DNA from: an uncultured Oscillospiraceae bacterium
Lineage (GTDB): Bacteria > Bacillota > Clostridia > Oscillospirales > Oscillospiraceae
Assembly (NCBI GenBank): GCA_934655935.1
Contig: CAKUHJ010000051.1
Location: 1 to 11,747, forward strand
Length of the DNA: 11,747 nt
Reading direction: 5' to 3'
Positions 1 to 6,326 of this stretch are shown piece after piece. Positions within the stretch are counted from its first letter, which is position 1; each line of letters begins with the position of its first letter. The translations under genes were made by a program, and so were the position numbers. The notes under the pieces are model-generated. The model saw only the letters and a list, made by a program, of their open reading frames with translations. It did no database searches and was not told where the DNA came from.

Positions 1-70
1 TGAGCGAGGCCAGAAAGGCCTCCTGAGTCCGCTGGCAAAGCGGCTGCGGCTCCGCGGAATATAAATCCAT
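1..70 (-). CDS. 5' end of an unidentified gene leaving the window at the left edge
   Basis: An ATG on the minus strand (68-70) opens a frame of 23 codons with no stop before the window ends. The peptide begins MDLYSAEPQPLCQRTQEAFL. Codon choice (CAG, CCG, GCC, CTG, GAG) matches the neighbouring genes, and a strong Shine-Dalgarno GGAGGGG (77-83) sits six bases upstream. The start lies 57 bases beyond the stop of the M18 aminopeptidase, so the gene could be the distal member of the prfA operon. However, the hairpin at 73-110 lies between them and contains the Shine-Dalgarno. I do not recognise the product from 23 residues, and the frame could be spurious, although start, ribosome site and codon use agree. 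Confidence 0.5.
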   Translation of the reverse strand, partial: MDLYSAEPQPLCQRTQEAFLASL

Positions 71-72
71 AA

Positions 73-110
73 AAATCCCCTCCGGCGTAAGACTATGCCG
101 GAGGGGATTT
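73..110 (-). terminator. Strong hairpin terminator after the prfA operon, overlapping the next gene's ribosome site
   Basis: A perfect 14-bp stem (73-86 with 97-110) closes a 10-base loop. On the minus strand it is followed by TTTTTAT-like sequence (70-76), which is the form of a Rho-independent terminator for the operon ending at 127. On the plus strand the stem is followed only by a short TTTGATT, so it is weaker in that direction. The 3' arm on the minus strand carries GGAGGGG, the apparent Shine-Dalgarno of the frame starting at 70, so the same hairpin would hide that site in any read-through transcript. Confidence 0.85.
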
Positions 111-126
111 GATTATGAGAGGCCGG

Positions 127-2115
127 TTACTCCATGCCCTCGAAGAAGGCCCGCATACCCTTGCAGGCCATATAGCAGTCGAGCTTTGAGACGACCTCGT
201 ACGGCGCGTGCATGGAAAGGACGGGAACGCCTGCGTCGATGGTGTCGATGTTGCGGTTGGCCATGAACATCGCCACGGTTCCGCCGCCGCCGGCCTCGTT
301 CTTGCCGAGCTCGCAGATCTGCCAGAAGACGTTGTTTTCGTTCAGGAGCCGGCGAAGCTTGCCCACAGCCTCCGCCGAGGCGTCCGACGCGCCGGCCTTT
401 CCGCGCGAGCCCGTGTACTTGCAAAGCGCGAGACCGTAGTTGAGGAAGGCCGAGTTGCGGCGCTCAAACACAGAGTCAAAGCTGGGGTCATAGGCCGCGG
501 CGACGTCCGCCGAGACGCAGAAGGACTTTGCAAAGCACTCCCGCAGCGAAACGCCCTGCGCCTGACACAGGCGCTGCATGAACAGCTCAAAGGCCTCGCT
601 CTGCATGCCGGAGACGCCGACGGAGCCGATTTCTTCCTTGTCGGCGAAGATGCAGACGCTGGTGCGCTGCGGCGTGTCCAGCTGCAGAAGCGCAAAGAGC
701 TCTGCAAAGGCGCACACGCGGTCGTCATGGCCGTAGGCGCCGATCATGCTGCGGTCAAGGCCGACGTCGCGCGCGTTCAGAGCCGGTACGGCCTCAAGCT
801 CTGCGGAGACGAAGTCCTCCTCCGTGACGCCGTATTTTTCATGCAGCAGGCGGAGCACAGAAAGCTTGACGCGGTCCGCGCCGTCGTCGTCCTTTTCCGG
901 CCAGCTGCCGATCAGAAGATTCAGGGATTCCGAGGGGATGGCGTCGTTCAGGGGCTTTTTGCCCTGCTCGGCGGCCAGATGCGGCAGAAGGTCGGTGATG
1001 ACCAGCTGCGGGTCGGACGGGTCCTGCCCGAGCGTGACAAAAACCTCGCTGCCGTCTGCGCGGAGAATCTTTCCGTGCAGCTCCAGCGGCACGGAAACCC
1101 ACTGATACTTCCGGATGCCGCCGTAATGATGGGTTTTCAGGTAGGCAAGCTCCGCGCCGGAGGCCTGGAAGACGGGGTTGGGCTTGAGGTCCAGGCGGGG
1201 AGAGTCGGTGTGGGCCGCGGCGATATTCGCGCCCTCGCTCAGGGACTTTTCGCCGATGACGGCCAGCATGATGCCCTTGTCGCGGTTGGTGGTGTAAATC
1301 TTGCTGCCGGGACGGAGCACCATGCCGGGGCGGTACTCCGCAAAGCCGTGCTCCTCAGCCAGGCGGACCGCACTGACGACGCATTCGCGCTCCGTCTTTG
1401 AGCGGTCCAGAAAATCCTTGTAGCTTTCGCAGTAGGTGTGCATGGCGGCTTCGTCTTCCTTCGTCAGCCGGGTATAGCCGTTTTCCGGGCTATACAGAAG
1501 CTTTTCGCGCAGTTCCTGTGTCATGTTTCTGGTTCCTTTCATGATTTGATCTATAAGTTGCTCGGAGACCTGGACAAACGCCTCGCGGGAGGCGCTGTTG
1601 ATAAGAATATGCGTGCAGCGCGCGCGGTAAAAATCGTCGGCCTTCTGGGCCTGGACACGCTGCCGCGCCTGCGCGAGCGTCAGCCCGTCGCGCAGCATGA
1701 TGCGGCTCAGGCGCGTGGGGATATCCGCCAGCACGCCGACCGTCTGCTGGCAGAGCGCGCTCAGGCCGCTTTCAAAGAGATTGACGGCGTCGATGCCGAA
1801 AAGCGGCGCGTCCCGGCATGCGCGCAGCCGCGCCCGCACGGCGCGCCCGACGTAGAAAAAAACAATTTCATTGAGCCTTTGAAGCGCCTGCGGCTCAGAA
1901 AACACCTGCGCGGCAAGTATGCGCCGGTTCAGCGTGCCGCCGGAAAACGCGTCCGGGAAGGCCGCGGCCAGCGCGGATTTCATCTCCGGGTCCGTCTCCA
2001 GAAGCTCTCCGTAGAGCGCGTCGCAATCCAGCACCACACCGCCGCGGCGGCGAATGGCGTCCAGAAAGGTGGTTTTCCCGCAGCCGGTCGGGCCGGTAAC
2101 GCCGATTACAAGCAT
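127..2115 (-). CDS. Dephospho-CoA kinase fused in frame to M18-family aminopeptidase
   Basis: This is one open frame of 662 codons. Residues 1-197 resemble dephospho-CoA kinase (CoaE), which phosphorylates the ribose 3'-OH of dephospho-CoA in the last step of CoA synthesis. It has a P-loop GPTGCGKT (8-15), D30/D32, a LNRR segment (63-66), FESGL (114-118) and a lid-like RIMLRDGL stretch (138-145). Residues 198-662 are a full-length zinc aminopeptidase of family M18. Numbered from its own Met, the metal and catalytic positions are H105 and D107 (AAHTDSP), D267 (GHDDR), E297/E298 (DKEEIG), D340 (SADV) and H439 (SMHAPYE). The start at 2115 was preferred over an upstream in-frame codon at 2199, which lies inside the preceding gene. 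It has GAGGT (2122-2126) seven bases before it and overlaps the upstream stop by 10 bases. No stop separates the two halves, but the aminopeptidase Met at 1522-1524 has its own ribosome site, so two proteins, a fusion, or both may be made. The CoaE half is divergent: the usual His-Pro after the LN..I segment is Phe-Phe here (86-87). The aminopeptidase call is firm and the CoaE call is good. Confidence 0.85.
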   Translation of the reverse strand: MLVIGVTGPTGCGKTTFLDAIRRRGGVVLDCDALYGELLETDPEMKSALAAAFPDAFSGGTLNRRILAAQVFSEPQALQRLNEIVFFYVGRAVRARLRACRDAPLFGIDAVNLFESGLSALCQQTVGVLADIPTRLSRIMLRDGLTLAQARQRVQAQKADDFYRARCTHILINSASREAFVQVSEQLIDQIMKGTRNMTQELREKLLYSPENGYTRLTKEDEAAMHTYCESYKDFLDRSKTERECVVSAVRLAEEHGFAEYRPGMVLRPGSKIYTTNRDKGIMLAVIGEKSLSEGANIAAAHTDSPRLDLKPNPVFQASGAELAYLKTHHYGGIRKYQWVSVPLELHGKILRADGSEVFVTLGQDPSDPQLVITDLLPHLAAEQGKKPLNDAIPSESLNLLIGSWPEKDDDGADRVKLSVLRLLHEKYGVTEEDFVSAELEAVPALNARDVGLDRSMIGAYGHDDRVCAFAELFALLQLDTPQRTSVCIFADKEEIGSVGVSGMQSEAFELFMQRLCQAQGVSLRECFAKSFCVSADVAAAYDPSFDSVFERRNSAFLNYGLALCKYTGSRGKAGASDASAEAVGKLRRLLNENNVFWQICELGKNEAGGGGTVAMFMANRNIDTIDAGVPVLSMHAPYEVVSKLDCYMACKGMRAFFEGME
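1522..1539 (-). promoter_or_regulatory. Internal ribosome site and start codon for the M18 aminopeptidase
   Basis: AAAGGA (1534-1539) lies nine bases before an in-frame ATG (1522-1524) at the exact point where M18 homology begins (MTQELREKLL). Starting here gives a 465-residue protein, normal for the bacterial M18 family. Another in-frame ATG lies six codons upstream (1540-1542) without a better site. The element suggests the aminopeptidase can be translated separately even though the upstream frame has no stop. Confidence 0.6.
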
Positions 2116-3140
2116 GTGCTTACCTCGACGACGTGGAAGCCCGCCGCCTTTTTCAGCCGGTTCCCGACCGCAAGGCCGAGACCCTCCGCATCCGGGCACT
2201 GGGCGTAGATTTCCGTCACATGCTCATGGTCAAACTCCCGCAGCGCGTCGAAAACCCGCCGCGCCTGCGCGGCCTTGTCCGCGGCCGGGCCCAGCAGATG
2301 GACGCTGTGGCCCGCGAACATGGGCGCAAACTCCGTAAAGCAGATGACGCCCGCGCCGTCCGGCAGCCGCCGCCGGATTTCCTGTGCGGAGGCCTCCGGC
2401 GCGCCGGTAAAGACGGTCACGGGAGCCTTTGGTGCATAGTGGCGGTATTTCATGCCGGGCGCCTTCGGCTTTTCTCCGTCGGCGAGGCGGGAAACGACCG
2501 CCTTGTCGACCGCAACCTCGCCCAGAACCTCCCGGAGCGCCTCCAGCGGAAGCCCACCGGGGCGGAGAAGCCGGGGCGGCGTGACGGTAAGGTCTATGAT
2601 GGTGGACTCGACGCCTACGCTGCAGGGGCCGCCGTCAAACACGCCGTCGATTTTCCCGTCCATATCCTCGCGCATATCCGCAAGGCAGGTCGGGCTGGGA
2701 CGGCCGGAGGTGTTGCCGGAGGGCGCTGCGATGGGTACGCCTGCCGCGCGGATGACGGCGAGCGTCACCGGATGATCCGGGCACCTCACGCCGACGGTCT
2801 CCAGGCCCCCGGTTGTGCGCAGCGGCACGACGGGCTTTCTCGGCAGAATCATGGTCAGAGGCCCCGGCCAGAAGCGGGCCGCCAGCCGGCAGGCCGCCTC
2901 CGGAACGTTCTCACAGTAGCGCTCCAGCCAGCTTTCGTCCGGAATGTGGATGATGAGCGGGTTATCCTGCGGCCGGCCCTTGGCCTCAAAGATGTGCAGC
3001 ACCGCCTGCTCGTTCAGCGCGTCCGCGCCGAGACCATAGACAGTTTCCGTCGGAATGCCGAGCAGACCTCCGCGGCGGATGATCTGCGCGGCGGCCTGAA
3101 TATTTTCCTGCGTAAAATCGGTAAAATAAATGGTATTCAA
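2106..3140 (-). CDS. L-threonylcarbamoyladenylate synthase (Sua5/YwlC type)
   Basis: The enzyme makes threonylcarbamoyl-AMP from threonine, bicarbonate and ATP. This is the first step of the t6A modification at position 37 of ANN-decoding tRNAs, in the cytoplasm. The 344 residues form a YrdC domain (about 10-205) followed, after a PGMKYRHYAP linker (228-237), by the extra C-terminal Sua5 domain (about 240-340). This is the long two-domain form rather than the short TsaC form. Visible family motifs are TETVYGLG (31-38), KGR (54-56), PSGNTSG (140-146) and SVGVESTIID (174-183). The start is TTG (3138-3140): no ATG is available nearby, homology begins at once, and AAGAGG (3149-3154), which overlaps the prfA stop, lies eight bases upstream. 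It follows prfA after 12 bases, and its end overlaps the start of the CoaE frame by 10 bases, implying translational coupling. The tsaB/D/E partners are not in this window. Confidence 0.93.
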   Translation of the reverse strand: MNTIYFTDFTQENIQAAAQIIRRGGLLGIPTETVYGLGADALNEQAVLHIFEAKGRPQDNPLIIHIPDESWLERYCENVPEAACRLAARFWPGPLTMILPRKPVVPLRTTGGLETVGVRCPDHPVTLAVIRAAGVPIAAPSGNTSGRPSPTCLADMREDMDGKIDGVFDGGPCSVGVESTIIDLTVTPPRLLRPGGLPLEALREVLGEVAVDKAVVSRLADGEKPKAPGMKYRHYAPKAPVTVFTGAPEASAQEIRRRLPDGAGVICFTEFAPMFAGHSVHLLGPAADKAAQARRVFDALREFDHEHVTEIYAQCPDAEGLGLAVGNRLKKAAGFHVVEVSTCL

Positions 3141-3152
3141 GGCAAGAACCTC

Positions 3153-4223
3153 TTATTCCTGGCTGCTTTGCAGCTTTTTTGCCTGATCGGCGGTGACAAG
3201 CGCGTCAATCAGCTCGTCCAGATCTCCGTCCATCACGGCGTCAATTTTATACAGCGTCAGCCCGATGCGGTGGTCGGTCACGCGGCCCTGCGGGAAATTA
3301 TAGGTGCGGATGCGCTCGTTGCGCATGCCAGTGCCGACCTGGCTGCGGCGCTCGGCGCTGACGGCGGAGTCAATGCGGGCCTGCTCGATCTCATAGAGCT
3401 TTGCGCGCAGCATCTGCATGCATTTTTCGCGGTTCTGCACCTGTGAGCGCTCCTCCTGGCAGGCGACCACAATCCCGGACGGACGGTGGATCAGCCGCAC
3501 GGCGGAGGAGGTCTTGTTGATGTGCTGCCCGCCTGCGCCGGACGAACGGTAGACCTGCATTTCGATATCCTCGGGCCGAAGCTCTACCTCGGCGTCCTCC
3601 ACTTCCGGCAGGACTGCCACGGTCGCCGTTGAGGTGTGCACGCGGCCGCCGGACTCGGTCTCCGGCACGCGCTGCACGCGGTGTACGCCGGATTCGAACT
3701 TCAGGCGGGAGAAGGCGCCCTCACCGTCGATTTCGAAGTCGGCCTCCTTGACGCCGCCGAGCTCCGTTTCGCTGTAGTTGAGCAGGTGGATGCTCCAGCC
3801 GCGCTTCTGCGCGTACATGCTGTACATCCGGAACAGCGAGTGCGCGAACAGCGCGCTTTCCTCTCCGCCGACGCCGCCGCGGATTTCCACAATCACGCTT
3901 TTTTCGTCGTTTTCGTCGCGCGGCAGAAGCAGCAGCCGAAGCGTCTGCTCCAGCTCCTCCAGACGCTGCTTGTTTTCTGAAAATTCCTGCTGGCAGAGCG
4001 CCTTCATTTCGCTGTCCAGCCCTTCGGACAGGAGCTGCCGGAGTTCGTCCAGCTCCTTCTGCGTTTTTTTATAGGCGCGGAAGGCGTTTACAACCGGCTC
4101 CAGCCGGCGCTGCTCCTTCAGAAGCTTTGACGCGGCCTTCGGGTCGGCATAGAAATCCGGCTGTGCGGCGCGTTCCGCCATTTCAAGATATCGTTCTTCC
4201 ACAAGCTGCAGTTGCTCCAGCAT
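3153..4223 (-). CDS. prfA: Peptide chain release factor 1
   Basis: RF1 recognises UAA and UAG in the ribosomal A site and triggers hydrolysis of the peptidyl-tRNA ester. The 356 residues match the usual RF1 length. The N-terminal helical domain (1-105) is followed by the codon-recognition region with a P-x-T tripeptide, here PET (187-189) within RVPETESGGR, which marks RF1 rather than RF2. The catalytic GGQ lies at 231-233 in GAGGQHINKTSS, whose glutamine is the usual methylation target. ATG (4221-4223) is preceded by GAGAGGG (4229-4235) at a five-base spacing. It is the first gene of its operon and is read from the promoter at 4260-4288. No prmC (HemK) methyltransferase neighbour is present, although that pairing is common. 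Nothing unusual was seen. Confidence 0.97.
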   Translation of the reverse strand: MLEQLQLVEERYLEMAERAAQPDFYADPKAASKLLKEQRRLEPVVNAFRAYKKTQKELDELRQLLSEGLDSEMKALCQQEFSENKQRLEELEQTLRLLLLPRDENDEKSVIVEIRGGVGGEESALFAHSLFRMYSMYAQKRGWSIHLLNYSETELGGVKEADFEIDGEGAFSRLKFESGVHRVQRVPETESGGRVHTSTATVAVLPEVEDAEVELRPEDIEMQVYRSSGAGGQHINKTSSAVRLIHRPSGIVVACQEERSQVQNREKCMQMLRAKLYEIEQARIDSAVSAERRSQVGTGMRNERIRTYNFPQGRVTDHRIGLTLYKIDAVMDGDLDELIDALVTADQAKKLQSSQE

Positions 4224-4259
4224 AGAAACCCTCTCAGATTCTCAGACTTGTACGGAACT

Positions 4260-4288
4260 ATCATACTCTATTTTTTCAGAAAGGTCAA
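4260..4288 (-). promoter_or_regulatory. Sigma-A promoter of the prfA operon
   Basis: On the minus strand TTGACC (4283-4288) and TATGAT (4260-4265) are separated by 17 bases, a near-consensus arrangement. The predicted transcript start near 4253 gives a leader of about 30 bases that carries the prfA ribosome site. No operator-like repeat is evident. Confidence 0.85.
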
Positions 4289-4308
4289 ATAGCTCTCGCG
4301 GAAACGGA

Positions 4309-4314
4309 TATACT
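4309..4314 (+). promoter_or_regulatory. Possible -10 box for the polysaccharide deacetylase gene
   Basis: TATACT on the plus strand lies about 37 bases before the ATG at 4351, inside the 127-base divergent gap. No convincing -35 hexamer stands 16-18 bases upstream (that position reads CAAATA), and there is no TG extension. The promoter is therefore weak, activator-dependent or elsewhere. Confidence 0.3.
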
Positions 4315-4350
4315 AAATGCGGAAAATGAGATGCGGAAACGAGGGATCGG

Positions 4351-5055
4351 ATGAAAAAGCTTGTGAGCCTTTTGCTGGCACTGAGCCTTGGCGCGCTGCC
4401 GCTTCCCGCGGGCGGCGGCGCGCCGCCGGAGCAGGAAGCGGCGGAGGAAAAATATATCGCGCTGACCTTTGACGACGGCCCGTCCGGCGAGCTGACGCAG
4501 ACGCTTCTGGACGGCCTTTCGGCGCGCGGCGTGAAGGCGACGTTTTTTGTCTGCGGCTACCGGGTGGAGCAATATCCGCAGACGCTGCGCCGCATTGCGC
4601 AGGAGGGGCATGCGCTGGGCCTTCACAGCTGCTGCCACGATTATATGCAGAATATGAGCTATGAGCAGGCGCTGGACGATCTGGCGCGCTGCGCCGAGAC
4701 GGTGGAGCGCTGCTGCGGGGTGCGGGCGCGGCTGTTCCGGCCGCCGGGCGGACTGACGAGCCCAGCGCTTCTGGACGCGGCAAAATCGCGCGGCCTGCCG
4801 GTGATTCTATGGTCGGTCGACCCGATGGACTGGGACCGCGCACACCACGCGGGCGTGTACGAGACTGTGGTGCAGGACGCGTCGCCCGGCGCGGTCATCC
4901 TGATGCACGATCTGTTTGAAAATTCGGTTTCCTGCGCGCTGCGCGCAATCGATACCCTGCAGGCGCAGGGCTACCGCTTTGTCACCGTACCGGAGCTTGC
5001 CGCAAGGGCCGGAAGCGCGCTCACGCCGGGGACGGTATACCGAAGCTTTTCTTGA
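4351..5055 (+). CDS. Secreted NodB-type polysaccharide deacetylase (carbohydrate esterase family 4)
   Basis: Members remove N-acetyl groups from peptidoglycan or other amino-sugar polymers at the cell surface, using a divalent metal. The 234 residues open with a signal peptide (MKK, then a hydrophobic stretch to about residue 20). There is no lipobox cysteine, so the product is probably released or held by an uncleaved anchor. The catalytic core runs from about 35 to 225. It shows TFDDGP (39-44, catalytic and metal Asp), H-S-x-x-H (H92 and H96, metal ligands), FRPPGG (129-134), WSVDPMDW (154-161) and ILMHD (183-187, catalytic His186). All key residues are present. The two positions between the metal histidines are both cysteine, which is uncommon for an exported enzyme. 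ATG 4351 has GAGGG (4341-4345) five bases upstream. The natural substrate cannot be told from sequence. It resembles the PdaA/PdaB-like sporulation and wall-remodelling deacetylases in layout only. Confidence 0.92.
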   Translation: MKKLVSLLLALSLGALPLPAGGGAPPEQEAAEEKYIALTFDDGPSGELTQTLLDGLSARGVKATFFVCGYRVEQYPQTLRRIAQEGHALGLHSCCHDYMQNMSYEQALDDLARCAETVERCCGVRARLFRPPGGLTSPALLDAAKSRGLPVILWSVDPMDWDRAHHAGVYETVVQDASPGAVILMHDLFENSVSCALRAIDTLQAQGYRFVTVPELAARAGSALTPGTVYRSFS

Positions 5056-5080
5056 CGGGACGCCCGCGCTGCGCTACAAT
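5052..5080 (+). promoter_or_regulatory. Promoter for the folate cyclo-ligase gene, overlapping the upstream stop
   Basis: TTGACG (5052-5057) and TACAAT (5075-5080) are separated by exactly 17 bases. The -35 box overlaps the TGA stop of the deacetylase gene. The predicted start near 5087 gives a very short leader of about 17 bases whose first feature is the ribosome site AGGAGGG (5090-5096). The downstream genes can therefore be expressed independently of the deacetylase. Confidence 0.75.
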
Positions 5081-5089
5081 AAGCGCAGC
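5068..5089 (+). repeat. Perfect inverted repeat centred on the -10 box
   Basis: GCTGCGCT (5068-5075) and AGCGCAGC (5082-5089) are perfect 8-bp arms around six bases. The -10 hexamer TACAAT (5075-5080) lies in the centre. The placement is that of an operator. In a read-through transcript it would also fold as a hairpin directly before the ribosome site. It is not followed by a T-run, so it is not a terminator. Confidence 0.55.
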
Positions 5090-5103
5090 AGGAGGGATTC
5101 GCC

Positions 5104-5658
5104 ATGGACAAAAAAGCGCTTCGCGCCGAAATCCGGGAGAAAAAACGCGCGCTCACCGAGCGGCAGATTCTCTGCGCCAGCAGCCGCCTGGCAGAGCTTC
5201 TTTACCGGCATCCGCTTTATCAGAACGCGAAAAGCCTTTACGCGTATCTCAGCTACAACCAGGAGGTGCGCACGCTGCCCATTCTTGCCCGCGCGCAGCG
5301 CGACGGCAAGCGCGTCGCCGTACCGAAGGTGTTCGGAGAGGAAATGCGCTTTTTGTGGCTGGACGATCTTTCCGCCGTCGCGCCCGGAGCCTACGGCATT
5401 CCGGAGCCGGTCGCCGACGCGCCCGAGGCGCAGGACGAGACGGCGCTTGTACTGATGCCGGGGCTGGCCTTCGACCCGCAGGGCCGCCGCTGCGGCTACG
5501 GCGGCGGCTTTTACGACAAATATCTTGCGGCGCACCCGCAGCATCCGACGCTGGCGCTCTGCTATGATTTTCAGCTCTATCCGCAGCTGGATACGGACGC
5601 GCATGACATTCCGGTGGACGCGGTGCTGTCCGCGCCGGTTACGGAGGAAACGCCATGA
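5104..5658 (+). CDS. 5-formyltetrahydrofolate cyclo-ligase
   Basis: The enzyme (MTHFS; YgfA/YqgN family) converts 5-formyl-THF to 5,10-methenyl-THF with ATP, returning the storage or inhibitory folate to the one-carbon pool in the cytoplasm. The 184 residues match the family length. The N-terminal K(3,4)...R7 helix (MDKKALRAEIREKKR) and the C-terminal signature are clear: MPGLAFD (118-124), then RRCGYGGGFYDKYL (128-141), where the glycine-rich GYGGGFYD binds ATP/folate. The start has an excellent AGGAGGG (5090-5096) seven bases upstream and its own promoter. It follows the deacetylase by 48 bases, and its stop overlaps the next start as ATGA (5655-5658), so it is translationally coupled to the membrane protein. 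Nothing is missing. Confidence 0.95.
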   Translation: MDKKALRAEIREKKRALTERQILCASSRLAELLYRHPLYQNAKSLYAYLSYNQEVRTLPILARAQRDGKRVAVPKVFGEEMRFLWLDDLSAVAPGAYGIPEPVADAPEAQDETALVLMPGLAFDPQGRRCGYGGGFYDKYLAAHPQHPTLALCYDFQLYPQLDTDAHDIPVDAVLSAPVTEETP

Positions 5659-6254
5659 GGCTTCTTGCGCTTGCGCTGGTATGCGCGCTGGTGTTCCTGC
5701 TGTGCTTTCTGGTCGATCTGCTGATAAAAAGACTCCGCCGCACAAGCGAGCTGGAAAAGAGCAGGCGGACGGTCCGGCCCGCGCACAGGAGCGTGGTCTT
5801 CGGCCTGATTCTGGTGCTTGCGCCGGTGCTGGTGATGCTGCTGCTTTATCCGCCGGAGGGCGACGCCGTGCTGCTTGCGGGCAGCATTGCGGCGTTTATC
5901 ATGGGCGTGATTCTTCTGGCGAGCTATTTTTCCGTGGCTATTTATTATGACGACGAAAAATTCCTTTACCGCTCCCTGCGCGGCGGGAAAAAGGAATACC
6001 ACTACAGCCAGATCCGCGGCCAGCGCTCGCTTCTGACGCGCGGCGGCGTCAATACCATCCTTTTTGTGGGGGACGATGCGCTGAACCTCTACAGCTCCAT
6101 GGATAACCTCAACGCATTTCTGCGCACGGCCTTTTTCAAGTGGTGCCAGGTCAAGGGCGTCGACCCGGACAGCGTGGAAAATAATCCGCGGCTGTTCACC
6201 TGGTTCCGCGACCCGGACGAGCTGGGCGAGGAAGACGGCTGCACCGACAAATAA
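5655..6254 (+). CDS. Membrane protein with PH-like cytoplasmic tail, function unknown
   Basis: I do not recognise a characterised family. The 199 residues contain three hydrophobic spans (about 2-24, 46-66 and 71-98). A basic linker (KRLRRTSELEKSRR, 25-38) lies between the first and second. A soluble C-terminal part (about 97-199) alternates short beta-like strands (IYYDDEKFLYRSL, YHYSQIRGQRS, NTILFVGD, ALNLYSSMDNLNAFL) and ends in an acidic tail (DPDELGEEDG). This strand pattern with a closing helix resembles the bacterial PH-like domains of small Clostridial membrane proteins, a structural impression rather than a family match. GGAGG (5643-5647) lies seven bases before the ATG, which overlaps the cyclo-ligase stop (ATGA). 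It is the last gene of the plus-strand cluster and faces uvrA. Confidence 0.75.
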   Translation: MRLLALALVCALVFLLCFLVDLLIKRLRRTSELEKSRRTVRPAHRSVVFGLILVLAPVLVMLLLYPPEGDAVLLAGSIAAFIMGVILLASYFSVAIYYDDEKFLYRSLRGGKKEYHYSQIRGQRSLLTRGGVNTILFVGDDALNLYSSMDNLNAFLRTAFFKWCQVKGVDPDSVENNPRLFTWFRDPDELGEEDGCTDK

Positions 6255-6272
6255 CAGATGAACGCACAATGG

Positions 6273-6326
6273 CCCGGCGCGCTTCCCGGCTGGAATCAGC
6301 CTGGAAAGAACGCCGGGGCTTTGTTT
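6273..6326 (+). terminator. Compound hairpin between the convergent membrane-protein gene and uvrA
   Basis: An outer 7-bp stem CCCGGCG/CGCCGGG (6273-6279 with 6311-6317) encloses an inner stem with 10-base arms and one mismatch (6283-6292 with 6297-6306, GAAT loop). On the plus strand it is followed by GCTTTGTTT, a modest T-tract that favours termination of the 4351-6254 cluster. On the minus strand there is no T-run, so uvrA transcripts are less clearly ended here. Confidence 0.55.

Noticed and set aside
208..1401. Long plus-strand open frame (397 codons) opposite the aminopeptidase
   Set aside because: It is a shadow of GC-biased third positions in the real minus-strand gene, which has all M18 motifs. 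The translation is Arg/Ala/Val-rich with no recognisable domain and no ribosome site.
2116..2199. Upstream start at 2199 for the CoaE-aminopeptidase frame
   Set aside because: It would add 28 Gly/Arg-rich residues encoded inside the Sua5 gene. The P-loop protein begins naturally at 2115 with its own ribosome site.
2133..3446. Long plus-strand open frame (437 codons) across the Sua5 and prfA genes
   Set aside because: It spans two genuine minus-strand genes and their junction, and its low-complexity translation resembles nothing.
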